Shown: in pieces, positions 12,154 to 24,790 of the stretch
How positions within the stretch are numbered: the first letter of the stretch is position 1
How the letters are laid out: every line of letters begins with the position of its first letter
The notes under the pieces: generated by a model
Told to the model about the DNA's origin: nothing
Seen by the model: only the letters and a program-made list of their open reading frames with translations
Databases searched by the model: none
Program-made: the position numbers and the translations under genes
Source: Limanda limanda
Lineage: Eukaryota > Chordata > Actinopteri > Pleuronectiformes > Pleuronectidae
Reading direction: 5' to 3'
Length of the DNA stretch: 64,000 bases
Assembly: GCF_963576545.1 (NCBI RefSeq)
Contig: NC_083639.1
Span: 14,170,618-14,234,617 of the forward strand

Positions 12154-12244
12154 TGCGGCGGGTCCCCTCCGCAGCGTTTGGATCCGTGTTGGCTGCACAC
12201 GCAGCTAGAAGCAGACACCGAGCCGCTCACTGGGAGAAGCCGAC

Positions 12245-13549
12245 ATGAGGCTGGGACTGGCCGCGGTGCTGTGGCTCCTCTGCCTGCTCCGCCTGTCGGA
12301 CTGCGCTCCTCCGACCTGCTACTCCAGGGCGCTCGGCCTCAGCAAGGAAGTCATGGCTCTGCTGGACAAGATCCACACGTACCACCGCACGGTGAGTGAG
12401 GACTGAGGCAGTCTGCAGAGCAGGCGGTGGAGGATCCACTCGATATGTGTTCTCATGAGACTGTTTTGGATTTGCAGAAAACGTGCGCTGAAGTCCTACC
12501 TACGATCTTCCTGGATGTGCATGTGAGTTGAAAGCAATGGGGGAAAGCAGGTGACGTTGTATTTGTCGCAATTTTACTTTCATCAATAGCAATACTAGAA
12601 AAGCTCAATAATATACTGATGTGTTGTTAATACATCGTGCAAGTGGCAATTGGTTTTGATGATCGACCTCAGATTTGTTAAAGATTGACTGTTTATTAAG
12701 TTTTGGACATTCTCTGCTCATAAAGAAGAGTTTAAACCACAGCCATTCCTTGGGAGCAGTGTTGTGGAATGAGGGGATTTCCAGTCACTGGGAGTTACCA
12801 CTAATGTCCACTATCAGAAGTCCTGTTTGATATTTAAGGCTAAATTTGATCAGCACTTAAGAAAATGATCCCAGTTAGAGTGGAGCTACACATTTTGCTT
12901 TCACTACACATTTTGCTTTCACAAAGCTCTGTCAATATTAGACTATTCAAACCAATGCATTGTTGTGTATTTGATTTGTCATTGTGTCGTGTGATTAAAA
13001 TCTGAAGATGATCCATGTCTTGTTTGATGAGAGTTTGTAAAATGGGAATGTATGAGACAAAAAAAATGATTTTGCTTGACTACTTGATTACATTGAGTGT
13101 AATCTGTACAACTAATAATTCACAAGAAGTATGAATACTGTAAGTGGCTCACAGATGATGCTGCGTGTTGTTCATTTTAAAACTATTGCTTTATCCTTGC
13201 AGAACGCGTGCATCACCACCAAGCTTCGTGACTTTCTCTATGTGGTGCTCAACCACCCCAACCAGTACTGCAGAGAGCGTCCCAGAATAATGCTGCTGAA
13301 ACGTAAAATCCAGAGCCTGTACACCATCATCACCCGGATCTGTTATCGGGTGAGAAGATCTTAAGAGTGTGCAGTGCTTTTGTTCTCAACCTGGCTTGTT
13401 TTCGAGCCTGAGTGGCTTGACCACATATCTCTGTTTTTCATTGGCAGGACCTGGTGTTTTTCACAGATGACTGTGAGGCTATTGATACCGGTCACATTCG
13501 CCCTTACTATGCAGAGGACCGGCTCCAGCTCCTGCAAGAAGAGAGATGA
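12245..13549 (+). CDS. cytl1: Cytokine-like protein 1 (4 exons, 146 aa)
   Basis: Small secreted protein; the mammalian protein was found in CD34+ cells and cartilage. Exons 12245-12391, 12478-12522, 13203-13349 and 13448-13549 all join in phase 0 with GT-AG introns. The first about 20 residues form a signal peptide (MRLGLAAVLWLLCLLRLSDC). The mature part opens with APPTCYSRALGLS, matching human PPTCYSR. All six cysteines of the family are present in order: TCYSR, TCAEV, ACITT, YCRER, ICYRD and DDCEA. Other matches to human are KLRDF, LYTI and DLVFF-DDC. Human CYTL1 is 136 residues. The gene runs in the same direction as evc2 and toward msx1. Confidence 0.96.
12887..12922. repeat. 18-bp tandem duplication in cytl1 intron 2
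   Basis: The unit TACACATTTTGCTTTCAC occurs twice in perfect tandem (12887-12904 and 12905-12922). A local slippage duplication in an intron; no function is suggested. Confidence 0.9.
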
Positions 13550-13839
13550 GCAACATGCGAAAGAAGACAACACACACTGGTCTATAACATACATATCAAC
13601 AATATACAGAATGAACGCACAAACACATGTACCAGACACACCACAGCCTGCAGTGTATTAGATGCATCATATGGTTTTGGCAGGACACACAGTGCTGTTT
13701 CATGCCCTACCCAGTTGGCTCCGTGCTACAGCTGCACACTCATGTTAGAGGACATGTGTGGTTACATTCCAGCAAGGAGTGTAGAACTTTCCACAGGAAA
13801 TTTGCTGAATGCCAACCATGCCGATGAAAACCTTAAAAT

Positions 13840-13845
13840 AATAAA
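13840..13845 (+). terminator. cytl1: cytl1 polyadenylation signal
   Basis: Canonical AATAAA about 290 bp after the cytl1 stop codon, the first one on this strand after the stop. It implies a 3' UTR of about 0.3 kb. Confidence 0.65.
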
Positions 13846-13849
13846 CCAA

Positions 13850-14755
13850 TAAGAGATGCTTCTGAGCCGGGCTTTAACCGCTGCTTTCTTACCGAGGCTG
13901 ATCAAAGCAGCGTATGTCATTAAGAGAAATATGTTGTGTTGCCATAACCCTTGGTCTGACTAACATGTCTTAAAGGAGCACTATGCAGTGTGTTGTAAAC
14001 TTTTTACGAGTTGAACATGGTGGCTGAAAATGCAAGAATTAGATGTTCCTATACGTGTTGCTTTGGTTGAACAGTGTGTTCCCTCAGAGTTCTCAATGTT
14101 TTCTTGTTGTTTAGATCCAGAGCAGTTGTGACAATGCTGCTGCTTCTTAGAGTGAAGCTCAACAAAAAATAATATTTTTATAGCCTTAGGCACAATGTAG
14201 ATGAAAAAATTGAACCTTAACTGTTATATAAATACTAGACAAGTATACAAGTTCTTTATAATGACATCTCTACACAGTAAGTCTCATATTATATAATAAA
14301 ACTTGTGTTTATGTACCTGTTTGTGCCTGTTTCTTATATTTAGCTGTTGAGTTTCTGCCCGTATGACCTCTGATTCTCTTTCAGTCGCAGTTCGGACTTA
14401 AATACAACTCTAAGAATGGTTTAAATCAAAGTAGATTTGTATTTTCTCTTTACAGACTAAAAGAAACTAGTGGTTATGTCTGGAATATGTGATTGATGAA
14501 CTGTGAGTGAACGATGCGGCTTTTCATAAATCATGGTTTCCCATTCATTTCCACTCGGCTGACAAAAATAATTTGAAATATTACTCAACCCTCCCGACGA
14601 GAAAACATCGCTTTGTGATTTTTGAACAGTTAATATTGGTGCTCTGCCCTCGTGGTTTTATTCCTGGCCTCTGCTGCCCTCTATTGGAAATACTATGTAA
14701 CTGGCATCACAGAGAAGTGGATCTGCTGTGATGGATATAAATGTGCATCTGGGAT
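13850..14755. other. Intergenic spacer after cytl1
   Basis: AT-rich sequence with no coding signal. The only site noted is the CTCF-like motif at 14671-14687, listed separately. Confidence 0.5.
14671..14687 (-). promoter_or_regulatory. CTCF-like motif
   Basis: Read on the - strand the sequence is CCAATAGAGGGCAGCAG, which fits the vertebrate CTCF core (CCASYAGRKGGCRS) at every position but the fourth. It points left, toward cytl1 and evc2. Motif match only; occupancy is unknown. Confidence 0.45.
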
Positions 14756-15586
14756 TTAGTCCAGGCAAAGTAACCCATTTTGGAGACAAAAATTGAAGTA
14801 ATTGTAAAAGAATTTTTTTCAGCATAGATCATTTCTATGAGGTGTCCAGAACAACATACTAAAAGTCCTAAGAAATCCTAGTTGAGGAAATATGTTTAAT
14901 TCTCATCAAAGTGTGCCAAAAAGGCCCGGCAACAATACACCCCAAAAAGACTATTTTTTTCCTTTACTCCTATCAAAATGAAACTTTACACAATGAAAGT
15001 AACCATGAAACGTAACATTTTTTGTATTACAAGTTTCTTTGAAAATGAATTTATGTATGTATTTGTCATACATATGAATGGTGTTTCTGCCTATGCAAAT
15101 TAGGACATATTCAATAAGTGTGGCGCTCATGTGCTTGTCAAATTCATTTCAAAAGAAACTTGTAATACAAAAAAAGTTACTTTTCATAAATACTTTTACT
15201 ATATAAAGTTTTATTGTGGTAGGAGTAAAGGAAAAAATTAAGCCTATTTGGGTGTATTTTGGGCATATTCGATTAGTGTATAGCTCATTTGCATATTCAA
15301 ATTCATTTTCAAAGAAACTTGTAATACAAAAAATGTTACGTTTCATGGTTACTTTCATTGTGTAAAGTTTTATTTTGAAAGGAGTAAAGGAAAAAAAATA
15401 GTCTTTTTGGGGTGTATTGTTGCCTGGCCTTATTGGCACACTTTGATGAGAATTAAACATATTTCCTCAACTAGGATTTCTTAGGACTTTTACTATGTTG
15501 TTCTGGACACCTCATAGAAATGATCTATGCTGAAAAAAAATCTTTTACAATTAGTCGGTCATAAAACGCTACTTTGCCTGGACTAA
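14756..15586. mobile_element. Fold-back (long inverted repeat) element, about 830 bp
   Basis: Two nearly identical inverted arms of about 290 bp face each other. The left arm (14756 to about 15050) starts TTAGTCCAGGCAAAGTA; the right arm (about 15292-15586) ends with the exact complement TACTTTGCCTGGACTAA. Apart from about 20 diverged bases near the outer ends, the arms differ at only a few scattered positions. The centre (about 15090-15290) is a third, more diverged copy of the inner half of the right arm in direct orientation. Flanking bases allow a TA target duplication, as in Tc1/mariner elements, but this is not certain. ORFs inside show amino-acid-changing differences between copies, so it is not read as coding. 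Confidence 0.75.
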
Positions 15587-15910
15587 TTTGGGGCCATATA
15601 CCTTCAATCTTTGATTTCTCAGTTTTTTTACTGTGTTTTTTGCCATTTGATAGATGATTCACGTATTTCATGTTTAGACTTTTTATCTGACATGTACCCC
15701 AGTTTGCTCGTACTTTTGGGTTACGGCCTGGATTTAATTTAATCCATATTTTAATCTGTTCATATAAAACCATGACCAAGAATTTTATTATGATTCACTT
15801 GACAAGAAAGTAAGTCCCTGCTTTACATTCACACCCGTGCCATGTGAATACCTGAATGGAAGGGACTTGTTTGACAACTCTCTGTTCATTGGAAGACTTC
15901 CCAAGCTGCC

Positions 15911-16078
15911 AAACAACAATATGTTTAATTACAGATACAATCGTGGGAATTTAACAATGTGTCTGTCAAACAACAATATGTTTAATTACAGATACAATCG
16001 TGGGAATTTAACAATGTGTCTGTTATACAACAATATGTTTGATGACAGACACAATCGTGGGAATTTTACAATGTGTCG
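15911..16078. repeat. 57-bp minisatellite, three copies
   Basis: Units start at 15911, 15968 and 16025 (AAACAACAATATGTTTAATT and variants). Copies 1 and 2 are identical except at the last base; copy 3 has several substitutions and is a few bases short. Because 57 is a multiple of three, the array keeps one + strand frame open and lies inside an 87-codon ORF (15837-16100) with a 19-residue repeat. No known protein is recognised and the ORF lacks other gene signals. Confidence 0.9.
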
Positions 16079-16488
16079 GAGACTTTTGCTTCCGGATTGA
16101 CTTTCTGAGAGCACTTCAACGTATCACCGTATGAAACACACAAGTGTGATGTATCATGGCTGGATTCCATGTAGCTGTTTCACTCTCCAGTTCCTGGTTC
16201 TGTGAAAATGTCTCACTGTCACGTTCCTATGGGTTGCAAGGCCATTGTGAATGTTGTTAATAGCACCTGTGCAGGAGTTTTCAGACGGAGCTGCTGTTGG
16301 CAGTAGTGTTGAGTTCCACTGAAGTGTTTCTGGTCATCTCCAGGGTCGTTGAAGCACCATTGTGCAGCATTAAAGCAGTGTCACCTCCGAAGGCTGCTGA
16401 ACAAGCAGGGTGTCCATGCAGTGGCCATCACTACACTGAGATCTACTTTGTGTGTTCATCTTCAGGAGCATGAAGGTGCCTCTATATG

Positions 16489-16502
16489 CCACAAGGTGGC
16501 GC
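16489..16502 (+). promoter_or_regulatory. CTCF-like motif
   Basis: CCACAAGGTGGCGC matches the CTCF core at 13 of 14 positions. It points right, toward msx1. With the oppositely oriented match at 14671-14687 it forms a divergent pair between cytl1 and msx1. Motif match only. Confidence 0.4.
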
Positions 16503-19500
16503 TGGTTGTCATACTTTCATACTGCCACATCATATGAGGATCGTTTTCCATCATTTTATGCCCCTGACAGACCTGTTCTCTTCGTCAGGACCACAGCTGG
16601 GTATCTCCATCACCTTAGAACACCTCAGCCTAGAGTTCTCCGGGTTCAATTGGGCTTTATTCAAACATGCCACCATAATACATTTTAAAACGTTTTCATT
16701 TATACTTTTTATTTGATAAAGAAATTTAGGCCTGAGCTCTTCCTTAGTGAAATCTATATTGAGTAAAATCTGCAACCTATACTGTTGAAAATGTCCCTAC
16801 TATTTGTTAGGTTTCTTTGACAGGGTAATCATTCCTTATAAGAGGATGCACTCACAATTTTCTAACTCGTGATAATGTTGTAACATTTTAATAAAAATAT
16901 CTATGGTCAGAATATTGTATTGGCGTAATAATCCAATTCACAGGAATGTAATATTCAGCTGACATTTGTGAAACCCCTTATGACTCATATGCAGCAGCAG
17001 TTTTTAATCTAACAACATATACTAATCATTTTACAGCCTGAGGTTTTCCTTCTGTTTGTCCCATGTTGCAACAAGACCATTTTTCTTTAAGTGCCAAGAA
17101 TGAAGTAGTTGCACTCCTGAACCGTCAGGTCTGAGTCCCTCACTGCTAATTAACCAACCCTGCAAAAGTGAACATGTTAGTCAGCAGCATGTGTCTTGTT
17201 CAGAGATCAGCCCACAGTTTGGTTACAAGGCTTTATTTCTGCACCTATTGATCATCATTAGAGGGCCACAGAATCCACCTTATTATCATTATTAAGGCAA
17301 AACGAGAGCAGAACATCGGAGCCGCAGGCAGCCACGTAGTTTAGCAACTTTATGATCTGTGACACTGCACCAAAAATGCTAAATGCTGCACAATAAAACA
17401 CAACAATTTGCCCAGGGGTGACAGTAATCATTCTCTGCTTTGTTGAACTAAATTACCTTGTAAAGGACAGATCAGAAACCTATTTCCAATAAAGTTTAGG
17501 CGATGGAGTTTGCGATGGAGTTTTTTGTTTATGGGGTTTTTAGGCAATTTCCCATCACATTTAGTGCTTTTATTGCATCTTAAAAGAAACGTTGCCTCAT
17601 TAGTCCACATAAGAAAACGTTTCCCACTTAATTTTCAATAGACAACTGGCACACACTCCACACTTCTGGCTGTGGATGGTGGCATGTGTTGTGGAGTTCA
17701 ACCCACAGTGAGATTCAAACCTCTCACATAATAGACTGAAGCTGCCCCCCCCTGTCAACAGTGAATGTACCTAATAAACACACAATTGTTCCATGGATTT
17801 ACATGTTGTAGTTATTATTCAACAGAGGGTCATCTCAGGTCTTCTAATGGCAATAGGAGATGACTGGTCTCACCTCTGTGGCCAGTAACTTTACCCTCAT
17901 AGTGTGAGTGGTCAGTCTCAATTCAGATCAACCAAAGAAAAAATAATCATATTTGCCTTCTGGTGAACAATACAGGCCTTTTAAGCAAAAATATAGTATT
18001 TAAATTAGCAAAAATACAAAATAAAACAATATTAAAATATATAGACAAATACTAAAATTATTAGAAAGACAATGAACGTGTATATCTATATTTGGCCTAT
18101 ATATGTATGTATGCCTGTATAGCTGCCTGGAACTAAGATGTCCAACTCAATGGTGTATTTAAATCCTTTCATTAATATTGACTTTTACTGTATGATTGTC
18201 TCAAACGTCATGTTGAGCTTATTACATTTCATTTTTGAAACATGTCGTTGTTGTAACATTTCTGTAAATTCCCAGCATATGAGCACATCTGGTTGTCTGC
18301 AGGAGGCGGCTCTTTATTGCCATTTTTTTTGTTGAAGGCGGCCACAAGAAATTGGTGATGATGTGAATCAGTGCCCCGAGTGAACACTGATTCATAACAT
18401 TCATGCTGCATGATTAATAGTATTTACAGTACACGGTTCTGATTGGCAGGACTCCCACTGTATATTTATAGATGCACAGCAGGAACGTGGTGTGCGTTCA
18501 AGTGAATACAGTCTGCCATAGTTGTACGTGCATGGTTATTTTATATGGAAATTGAAGTAGTAAACATTTTCCTGCGCACCAACGAATTTATCGTGGCCCA
18601 GTTTTCACTTGTATACGGACGCTGCTTGGACACAGAGTTAATATGAGGCGAAAAACTGATTAGGAAAATAATCTATTGGGTAATTTAATTAACAATTTGC
18701 CCTTTTTATCAAACTTTATCCGCAAATAAATATTATATTTATAACAGAAAACATGTTAAATTAGTTAAGAGTTGTTATTAATTCTGCGGTTTAATGTTCG
18801 AATAGACCCAAAGAACAACAAGTGGGTACAACCTGATGATGGCTCACTCTTTATATTCCTCCGGTATTGTGACTGATCAAATCTTTTGATTCCGACATCA
18901 GCTCTTATGTTACTCCCCCTCTGAACAGGAGGTGGTGGTGTGGTGTTTGGAAGGAAACACAGAGGGTCACATTCACAGATGTGGATTTTGGCCTAAGAGT
19001 CGTGTATATGGTCAGTTTCCCCCCACATCTCATATAGTCATAATGTGTTTAGTGTTTTATTTAGTATAGGTTCAATTAGACTTTGCTAAACGGTTAAATT
19101 ACAACTGGGAGTGGATCTAGCCTGTCAACACTTTGTCTGGTATTTTAAATAAAATCAAAACGCGGGATTAGACTTTGCGAATTGCATCGGTCAGACCCAC
19201 ATAGTAATATGGGCTGTAATTTATTACAGTTAAAGTCCAATAAAAAAATGCCCCATCATTTATTTAGTTTATTACAGAGTTCATGATCATGATCCAAAAA
19301 CGTCAATTTATTTCTAATATCAATAATTGAATCATCATTAATGACAAGGTATAGTGGAGCTTTAAAAATGTATTTATACGTGATGGAAAAAGAAAAGGGT
19401 AATTATTAGATTTACAGATCGTCATAGAGGAAGGAACATGTCGTTATAAAAGAGATAAATAGATCCATGGGCCTGTTTTTCATTTACCTCTGATTGAAGA

Positions 19501-19546
19501 TGTTAAGCGAGTTTATTTTTATAATTTTTGTGAGTCCATCCCGATC

Positions 19547-19555
19547 TCACACACA

Positions 19556-19602
<47 letters not shown>
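19547..19602. repeat. (AC)n microsatellite
   Basis: Nearly uninterrupted AC dinucleotide repeat of about 55 bp, with one AAAC-type interruption near its left end. Confidence 0.97.
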
Positions 19603-20299
19603 ACAAGCATTTATGTGGGTTTTTACGCTTTTCTTACATCATGTATCTTCTGGACACATTTGGATATTTAGGAATAAAACCAGATGAGCTTTTAGTTTTA
19701 GTTTTTAGACGAACTTTGTCCAATAACATTTTAATTTAGGTTATAAAAAAAAGTCCAGATAACGCATCATCTGAAAGTCTCTGGAACATCCAGTGATCGT
19801 CTTCCTCAAAGATCATTTATCTGAGCTGACTCCTCACAGCCTGACCCGCTTTATGTGCTGGAGATCAAGAGGGTCTGACTGCAGAGTCAAACAGCCTCCT
19901 GTGATCTTTCAGATGATATAAACAAGTGAGTTTTGTTTTCTGTGTGACTCCTGGCCAGACAGAGAGCGAGGGGGGGGAGAGGCGGATGCCAAACAATGAG
20001 GAGAGGTTAAAGAGAATGGACGGATCCCCCTTTGGCTCTTTTGTGTCAAGTTTCTTCTCTTTTCAGATGGAGCGCTCATCCGTGTGATTTCACCTTATTG
20101 TCAGGGATCATGTATTAATTCATGGCTCATGGAGAAAATGCAGCCGAGGACACTGAAAACACAAAGTAAATAAATACAAAGGCTTTTAGTGGAGGAAGAT
20201 TCAGAGTGGATTGAAGTAGAGACTTTAAGAAAACAGTCTGGATTTAAATGCATGTCACTGATGACTAGGAGATTTTTTAAATTATAAAATGGTTGTTAA

Positions 20300-20720
20300 A
20301 AACTCTGTGTGGAGATAAAGGAGGAGATGCAGGCCCTGGTTTGGGACAGCAGGAGGAAGTCTCCGCGCAGAGAGGAGCACTGTTGCCCGTCCCAGTCCCC
20401 CGTTGACATTTTAGGAATGATAAAAGTTCCGCCTTGCCTGGAGCTACAGCCTCTCTGGAGCCGGCCTCAGTCTGCGGCAGATTGCCTTTGCTCATTACAG
20501 CAATTATTTTACTCCAATTTAACCCCTGCCTGAATGGCAGTGCAGTCAGGAGAAAGCCTTTAAACGTGCTGCAGAATGGCCTGTAATTTTCCCCACAGCC
20601 TATCTGATCCCTGTTTTGTCATTTGTCTATAAGGTCATCACTCAGGAGAATTCCAATATTTTGTTTACGCGCCCCAGTCGTGGAGCATGTGTGCGTGCGG
20701 ATGGGCGCACGGGTCCGAGC
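20300..20720. promoter_or_regulatory. Candidate conserved regulatory block 3' of msx1
   Basis: Single-copy stretch, less AT-rich than its surroundings, lying downstream of the msx1 3' end. It includes a homeodomain-friendly tract around 20484-20525 (CATTACAGCAATTATTTTAC). No ORF here looks like a protein. Conservation cannot be tested without another genome. Confidence 0.3.
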
Positions 20721-21429
20721 ACCCTCCGTGCTGGGGTGTCACCTGGCTCGTTTTACACACTAAACGCCCCGTAATGACACTCTGGTGGATTGTTTACAAG
20801 CTATTTAAACCATGGAGAAGCAATCTCCAGTATTTATCGGTGTGTTTTGAAGTCGGCACAACAACTGGCTGTCACCCCTCCCACCCCCTCCGAACTCTTC
20901 TGGCGCCAACAAAATCTAGGTTAGTTTTTTCTTTTTGTTCAAAGCAATAGGCAACAGCTGTAGCAATACATTCCACCAAAATAACATGTCACAAGTTTAA
21001 TTTCACAGGGCACTATGCTCTGCGGGCTGCGTGCGTCTCTGCGTGCGCACAGAAAGTGAGAGGTCTGCATGTAAATGCTGGACACTACAGACTCAATGTT
21101 GTTATGATGTATGCGTTTGGATCTCAGATAAATAAAATAATAAGATATAAATTATGCAGTACTCAAGCTGCAGTAATATTAATATTTTTTTTTTTACCTG
21201 CTTTAACAGGCATGATTTAAATCTTAACTTCTGCTTTTTCTCAAATAATATTTTTCCTTTTCCTCACAAAAGCAACAAATATTATTGTAAAATGGAAAAT
21301 GATTTGTAAAATACCGATTATTTTCCTATATTTTCCATCATGGTTAAAGTTACATTTTGACCATTAAATAGTCAAATTTTGGTGCAACAGGCACCGTGCA
21401 AACGTCAGTCAAAACGAACACGTTCTTCA
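20721..21429. other. Intergenic spacer before the msx1 3' end
   Basis: No gene or repeat recognised. The right half is AT-rich. Confidence 0.45.
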
Positions 21430-22311
21430 TGAAAAAAGAATAAACAATTTATTAAGTTATGTCACAAATATATTCATAATATAAATGAGGATATTCTTCA
21501 AATATACATTATTTTACAGTACACATATCCCTTCCGAAGGGAATCATCCGACAACAGACAGTGCTGTTATAAAAAAAGAAAAACAAATGCTGTGGTTCTC
21601 CAAATTCTCAAAGAGCATTCATTGACACTGGATTCAGTAACTCACGTTACGCATTGATATGAATGCAAAAAATTGAAAGTGTGTTTTTTTCTGCAGTGTG
21701 ACAGCAGACCACAAATGCAATGAACCCCAACATTGGTTAGTTGGTGCAAAATGTCCAGCTGCGTAACAGTCTGTCACTCATTGAGGCTTGAGAAATAGCC
21801 CTCTATGTGCTGTAAGCAGCAATAAAAGGCAAAGAGGGGTCTATCTCTGTCTGTGGCGCACAGCCTGCTGTCCATACTAAACTGTCCATCAGTGATCAGC
21901 CATAGGCCTGCAGGTGCTGGGCTGTTTTCCACTTCTGCACCGCAAAAACACCCACTTTAAAGTCATTTATTCTCACAGCCGTCTTATTCCTAAGATTTCT
22001 ACTTTCATTGCGTTCATGGTTGCTGCTATTATTCCAAATTCCACTGACAGAACTGATTTAAAGGTTAAGATTAAATGACTAGTAAAGCTGGATTCTTTTT
22101 GCAGTGTCTGAACTTACTGGCGAGGTCACGAGAAGTGGATAAACTTCAGGGTCCTCAGAAGAGGGCTTTATTAGAAGTTCCTGGCCCCCAGACCAGATGT
22201 GACACTGAGCTCACCTCCAGGATGCCTCTGTATTTACCAGTGTCCCCTCACCTGTCCAAATGCTTTGGGGTTGTCACAAAGACGCAGTCTCTAGCCCTCG
22301 TCCTGTCCCTG
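21430..22311 (-). other. msx1: msx1 3' untranslated region
   Basis: AT-rich sequence directly after the msx1 stop codon, reading leftward. It ends near the polyadenylation hexamer at 21448-21453, giving about 0.86 kb. Earlier AATAAA hexamers on the same strand near 21966 and 22167 could give shorter forms. The boundary is an inference. Confidence 0.55.
21448..21453 (-). terminator. msx1: Candidate msx1 polyadenylation signal
   Basis: AATAAA on the - strand (TTTATT on +), about 860 bp after the msx1 stop codon. Chosen as the most distal canonical hexamer before sequence character changes. Confidence 0.45.
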
Positions 22312-23417
<1,106 letters not shown>

Positions 23418-23610
23418 ACAGGTCCGACTGGCACTGGGGGGGGGGGGAGCGACCGGTTGACTTTAGTCGGTTTCGCGCAAGGAGTTTCTAAAAAGTAGCT
23501 GCATGCGGTGCGCCCTTAGGTGACGGTATCCTCATGTTTATGTGACCAAAGTGGAGCGCAGGGCTATAATAAGGCAGGCGTGGATGGAGAGGCAGCCAAT
23601 CAGGGCTGAG
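23418..23610 (-). promoter_or_regulatory. msx1: msx1 5' UTR and proximal promoter
   Basis: Reading leftward, a CCAAT-type element lies in the inverted sense at 23593-23600 (AGCCAATC on +) and a weak TATA-like TTATTATAG lies at about 23564-23572. About 147 bp then separate it from the ATG at 23417. A 12-base C run on the - strand (23436-23447) sits 18 bases before the start codon. Mammalian Msx1 promoters are mostly TATA-less, so the TATA call is weak. Confidence 0.4.
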
Positions 23611-24159
23611 ATGGGCTGGCCCAAGAGAGACACTAAAAAAAAAAAAAGGAAAAGAAATCACAGTGGGAAAGTTAACAATAGTTACATCAAACACAACCAA
23701 CTTTAAACACAGCTAATTCCAAGACTAAATCCTCCAGTGATCATCTTTTTACGATCTTTAAAAGATCAGCCTTTAACCCTACAAGGATAAAGCCATGTCC
23801 ATTCTTTCTATTATTACCCACTTTATGATTACACAATCTCTGAGACATGTCCTGTCCCACCAGCGGGTTTGTGTTGGACCCACCTGAGAACTCTCAGCAG
23901 TGAATCTTGGGATATTGCACAACAGTTTGCTGGTCCTCTTTATGTGCTGCACCTCTCGCTGTTTATTGACGGCTTTAGGGCCTTAATCAGATTGAAACAC
24001 ACAGGCCTTCGGAGTCATTTAGGGGTAATTATCGGGCTTTGGAAAGGCGGGGGGAGGGGGGGGGGTCATTGGGATTTTTTCCCTCTCTTTGACTCTATCC
24101 ATTAATGTCAAAAATAATGTGGAGTCTGGGGGCAAGGGGGCGGAGACATCGTGGAGTCA
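23611..24159. other. msx1 upstream flank
   Basis: No gene seen. It has an A-rich run at 23636-23648 and a G-rich tract around 24045-24066. Confidence 0.4.
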
Positions 24160-24790
24160 GGGAGGGGTTGAACCCAGGACTGTCATTGATTTACCTGGCT
24201 CTACCTTATCATTCCGCGCATTACGCTGCTCTTATTGTCACTTATATTAAATATCACTGCATCTATTAGATCCTGTTTAATCTCAATGGATGCAGCCTTG
24301 AAGTTGGATTCCATATCAAATAATGCAGTTCAAATTTAGCAGTATAAATATAAGATTCAAAGTATGCTTCAGGAATCTTGACATGAAACCAGGTTTTTTT
24401 TTTTGCGGTGTCGTCAGTTCTCAGGCGTCGCTAATTGTCAGGCATAAACAATCTGTCAAGATTTGTCAGTCACTCTAATGGCCAGACAAGTTATGTTGTT
24501 TCTAGGCGCCAGCAGCGGCCGGATCAAAGCGCTCCACTCTTAGGGAGACTATTGAAAAAGTTCAACCCTGCACCGAGAGCGCAGCGCCGCCTCCTCCTCC
24601 GTACCCGCCCTAGCCCAGGGACACTGAGCCATTCAGCCTGAAAAATTAGCTTTTTCTCAGCCGATCGCACGCCATTTCCATCTATTCAAATGAGCGCCAC
24701 GGTCGGTGTAATAGTAGGCGCCTCGGAAGAAAAGGTCAGCGCCGGCTCGTTACTTTTCAGAGAGTCCCAGGCTGAAAAGGATTCCTCGGT
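24160..24790. promoter_or_regulatory. Candidate msx1 upstream regulatory block
   Basis: Single-copy sequence 0.8-1.4 kb upstream of msx1 with balanced composition, several CpGs (about 24505-24745) and scattered TAAT cores. The ORFs overlapping it show no protein resemblance. It is proposed as a proximal enhancer on position and composition alone. Confidence 0.3.

Larger units (their letters stand above)
11271..12244. other. evc2-cytl1 spacer with evc2 3' UTR and cytl1 promoter
   Basis: Only 974 bp separate the evc2 stop codon from the cytl1 start codon. AATAAA-type signals at 11921-11930 (two overlapping copies) could end evc2; nearer the stop only weak variants such as AATATA (about 11331) are seen. 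The right third carries the cytl1 promoter and leader. No kinase exon expected of STK32B, which sits between these genes in human, is visible here. Confidence 0.6.
16079..20300. other. Intergenic region between cytl1 and msx1
   Basis: Mostly AT-rich single-copy DNA with no supported gene. It contains a CTCF-like motif at 16489 and an (AC)n tract at 19547-19602, both listed separately. Nothing else was recognised. Confidence 0.5.

Noticed and set aside
15149..15460. 103-codon - strand ORF with an internal protein repeat
   Set aside because: It lies wholly inside the fold-back element. The two repeat copies differ mostly at amino-acid-changing positions, showing no coding constraint.
17250..17275. 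TCATTAGAGGGCCAC as a CTCF site
   Set aside because: Several core positions fail, including the GGC context after the GAGGG; weaker than the two sites reported.
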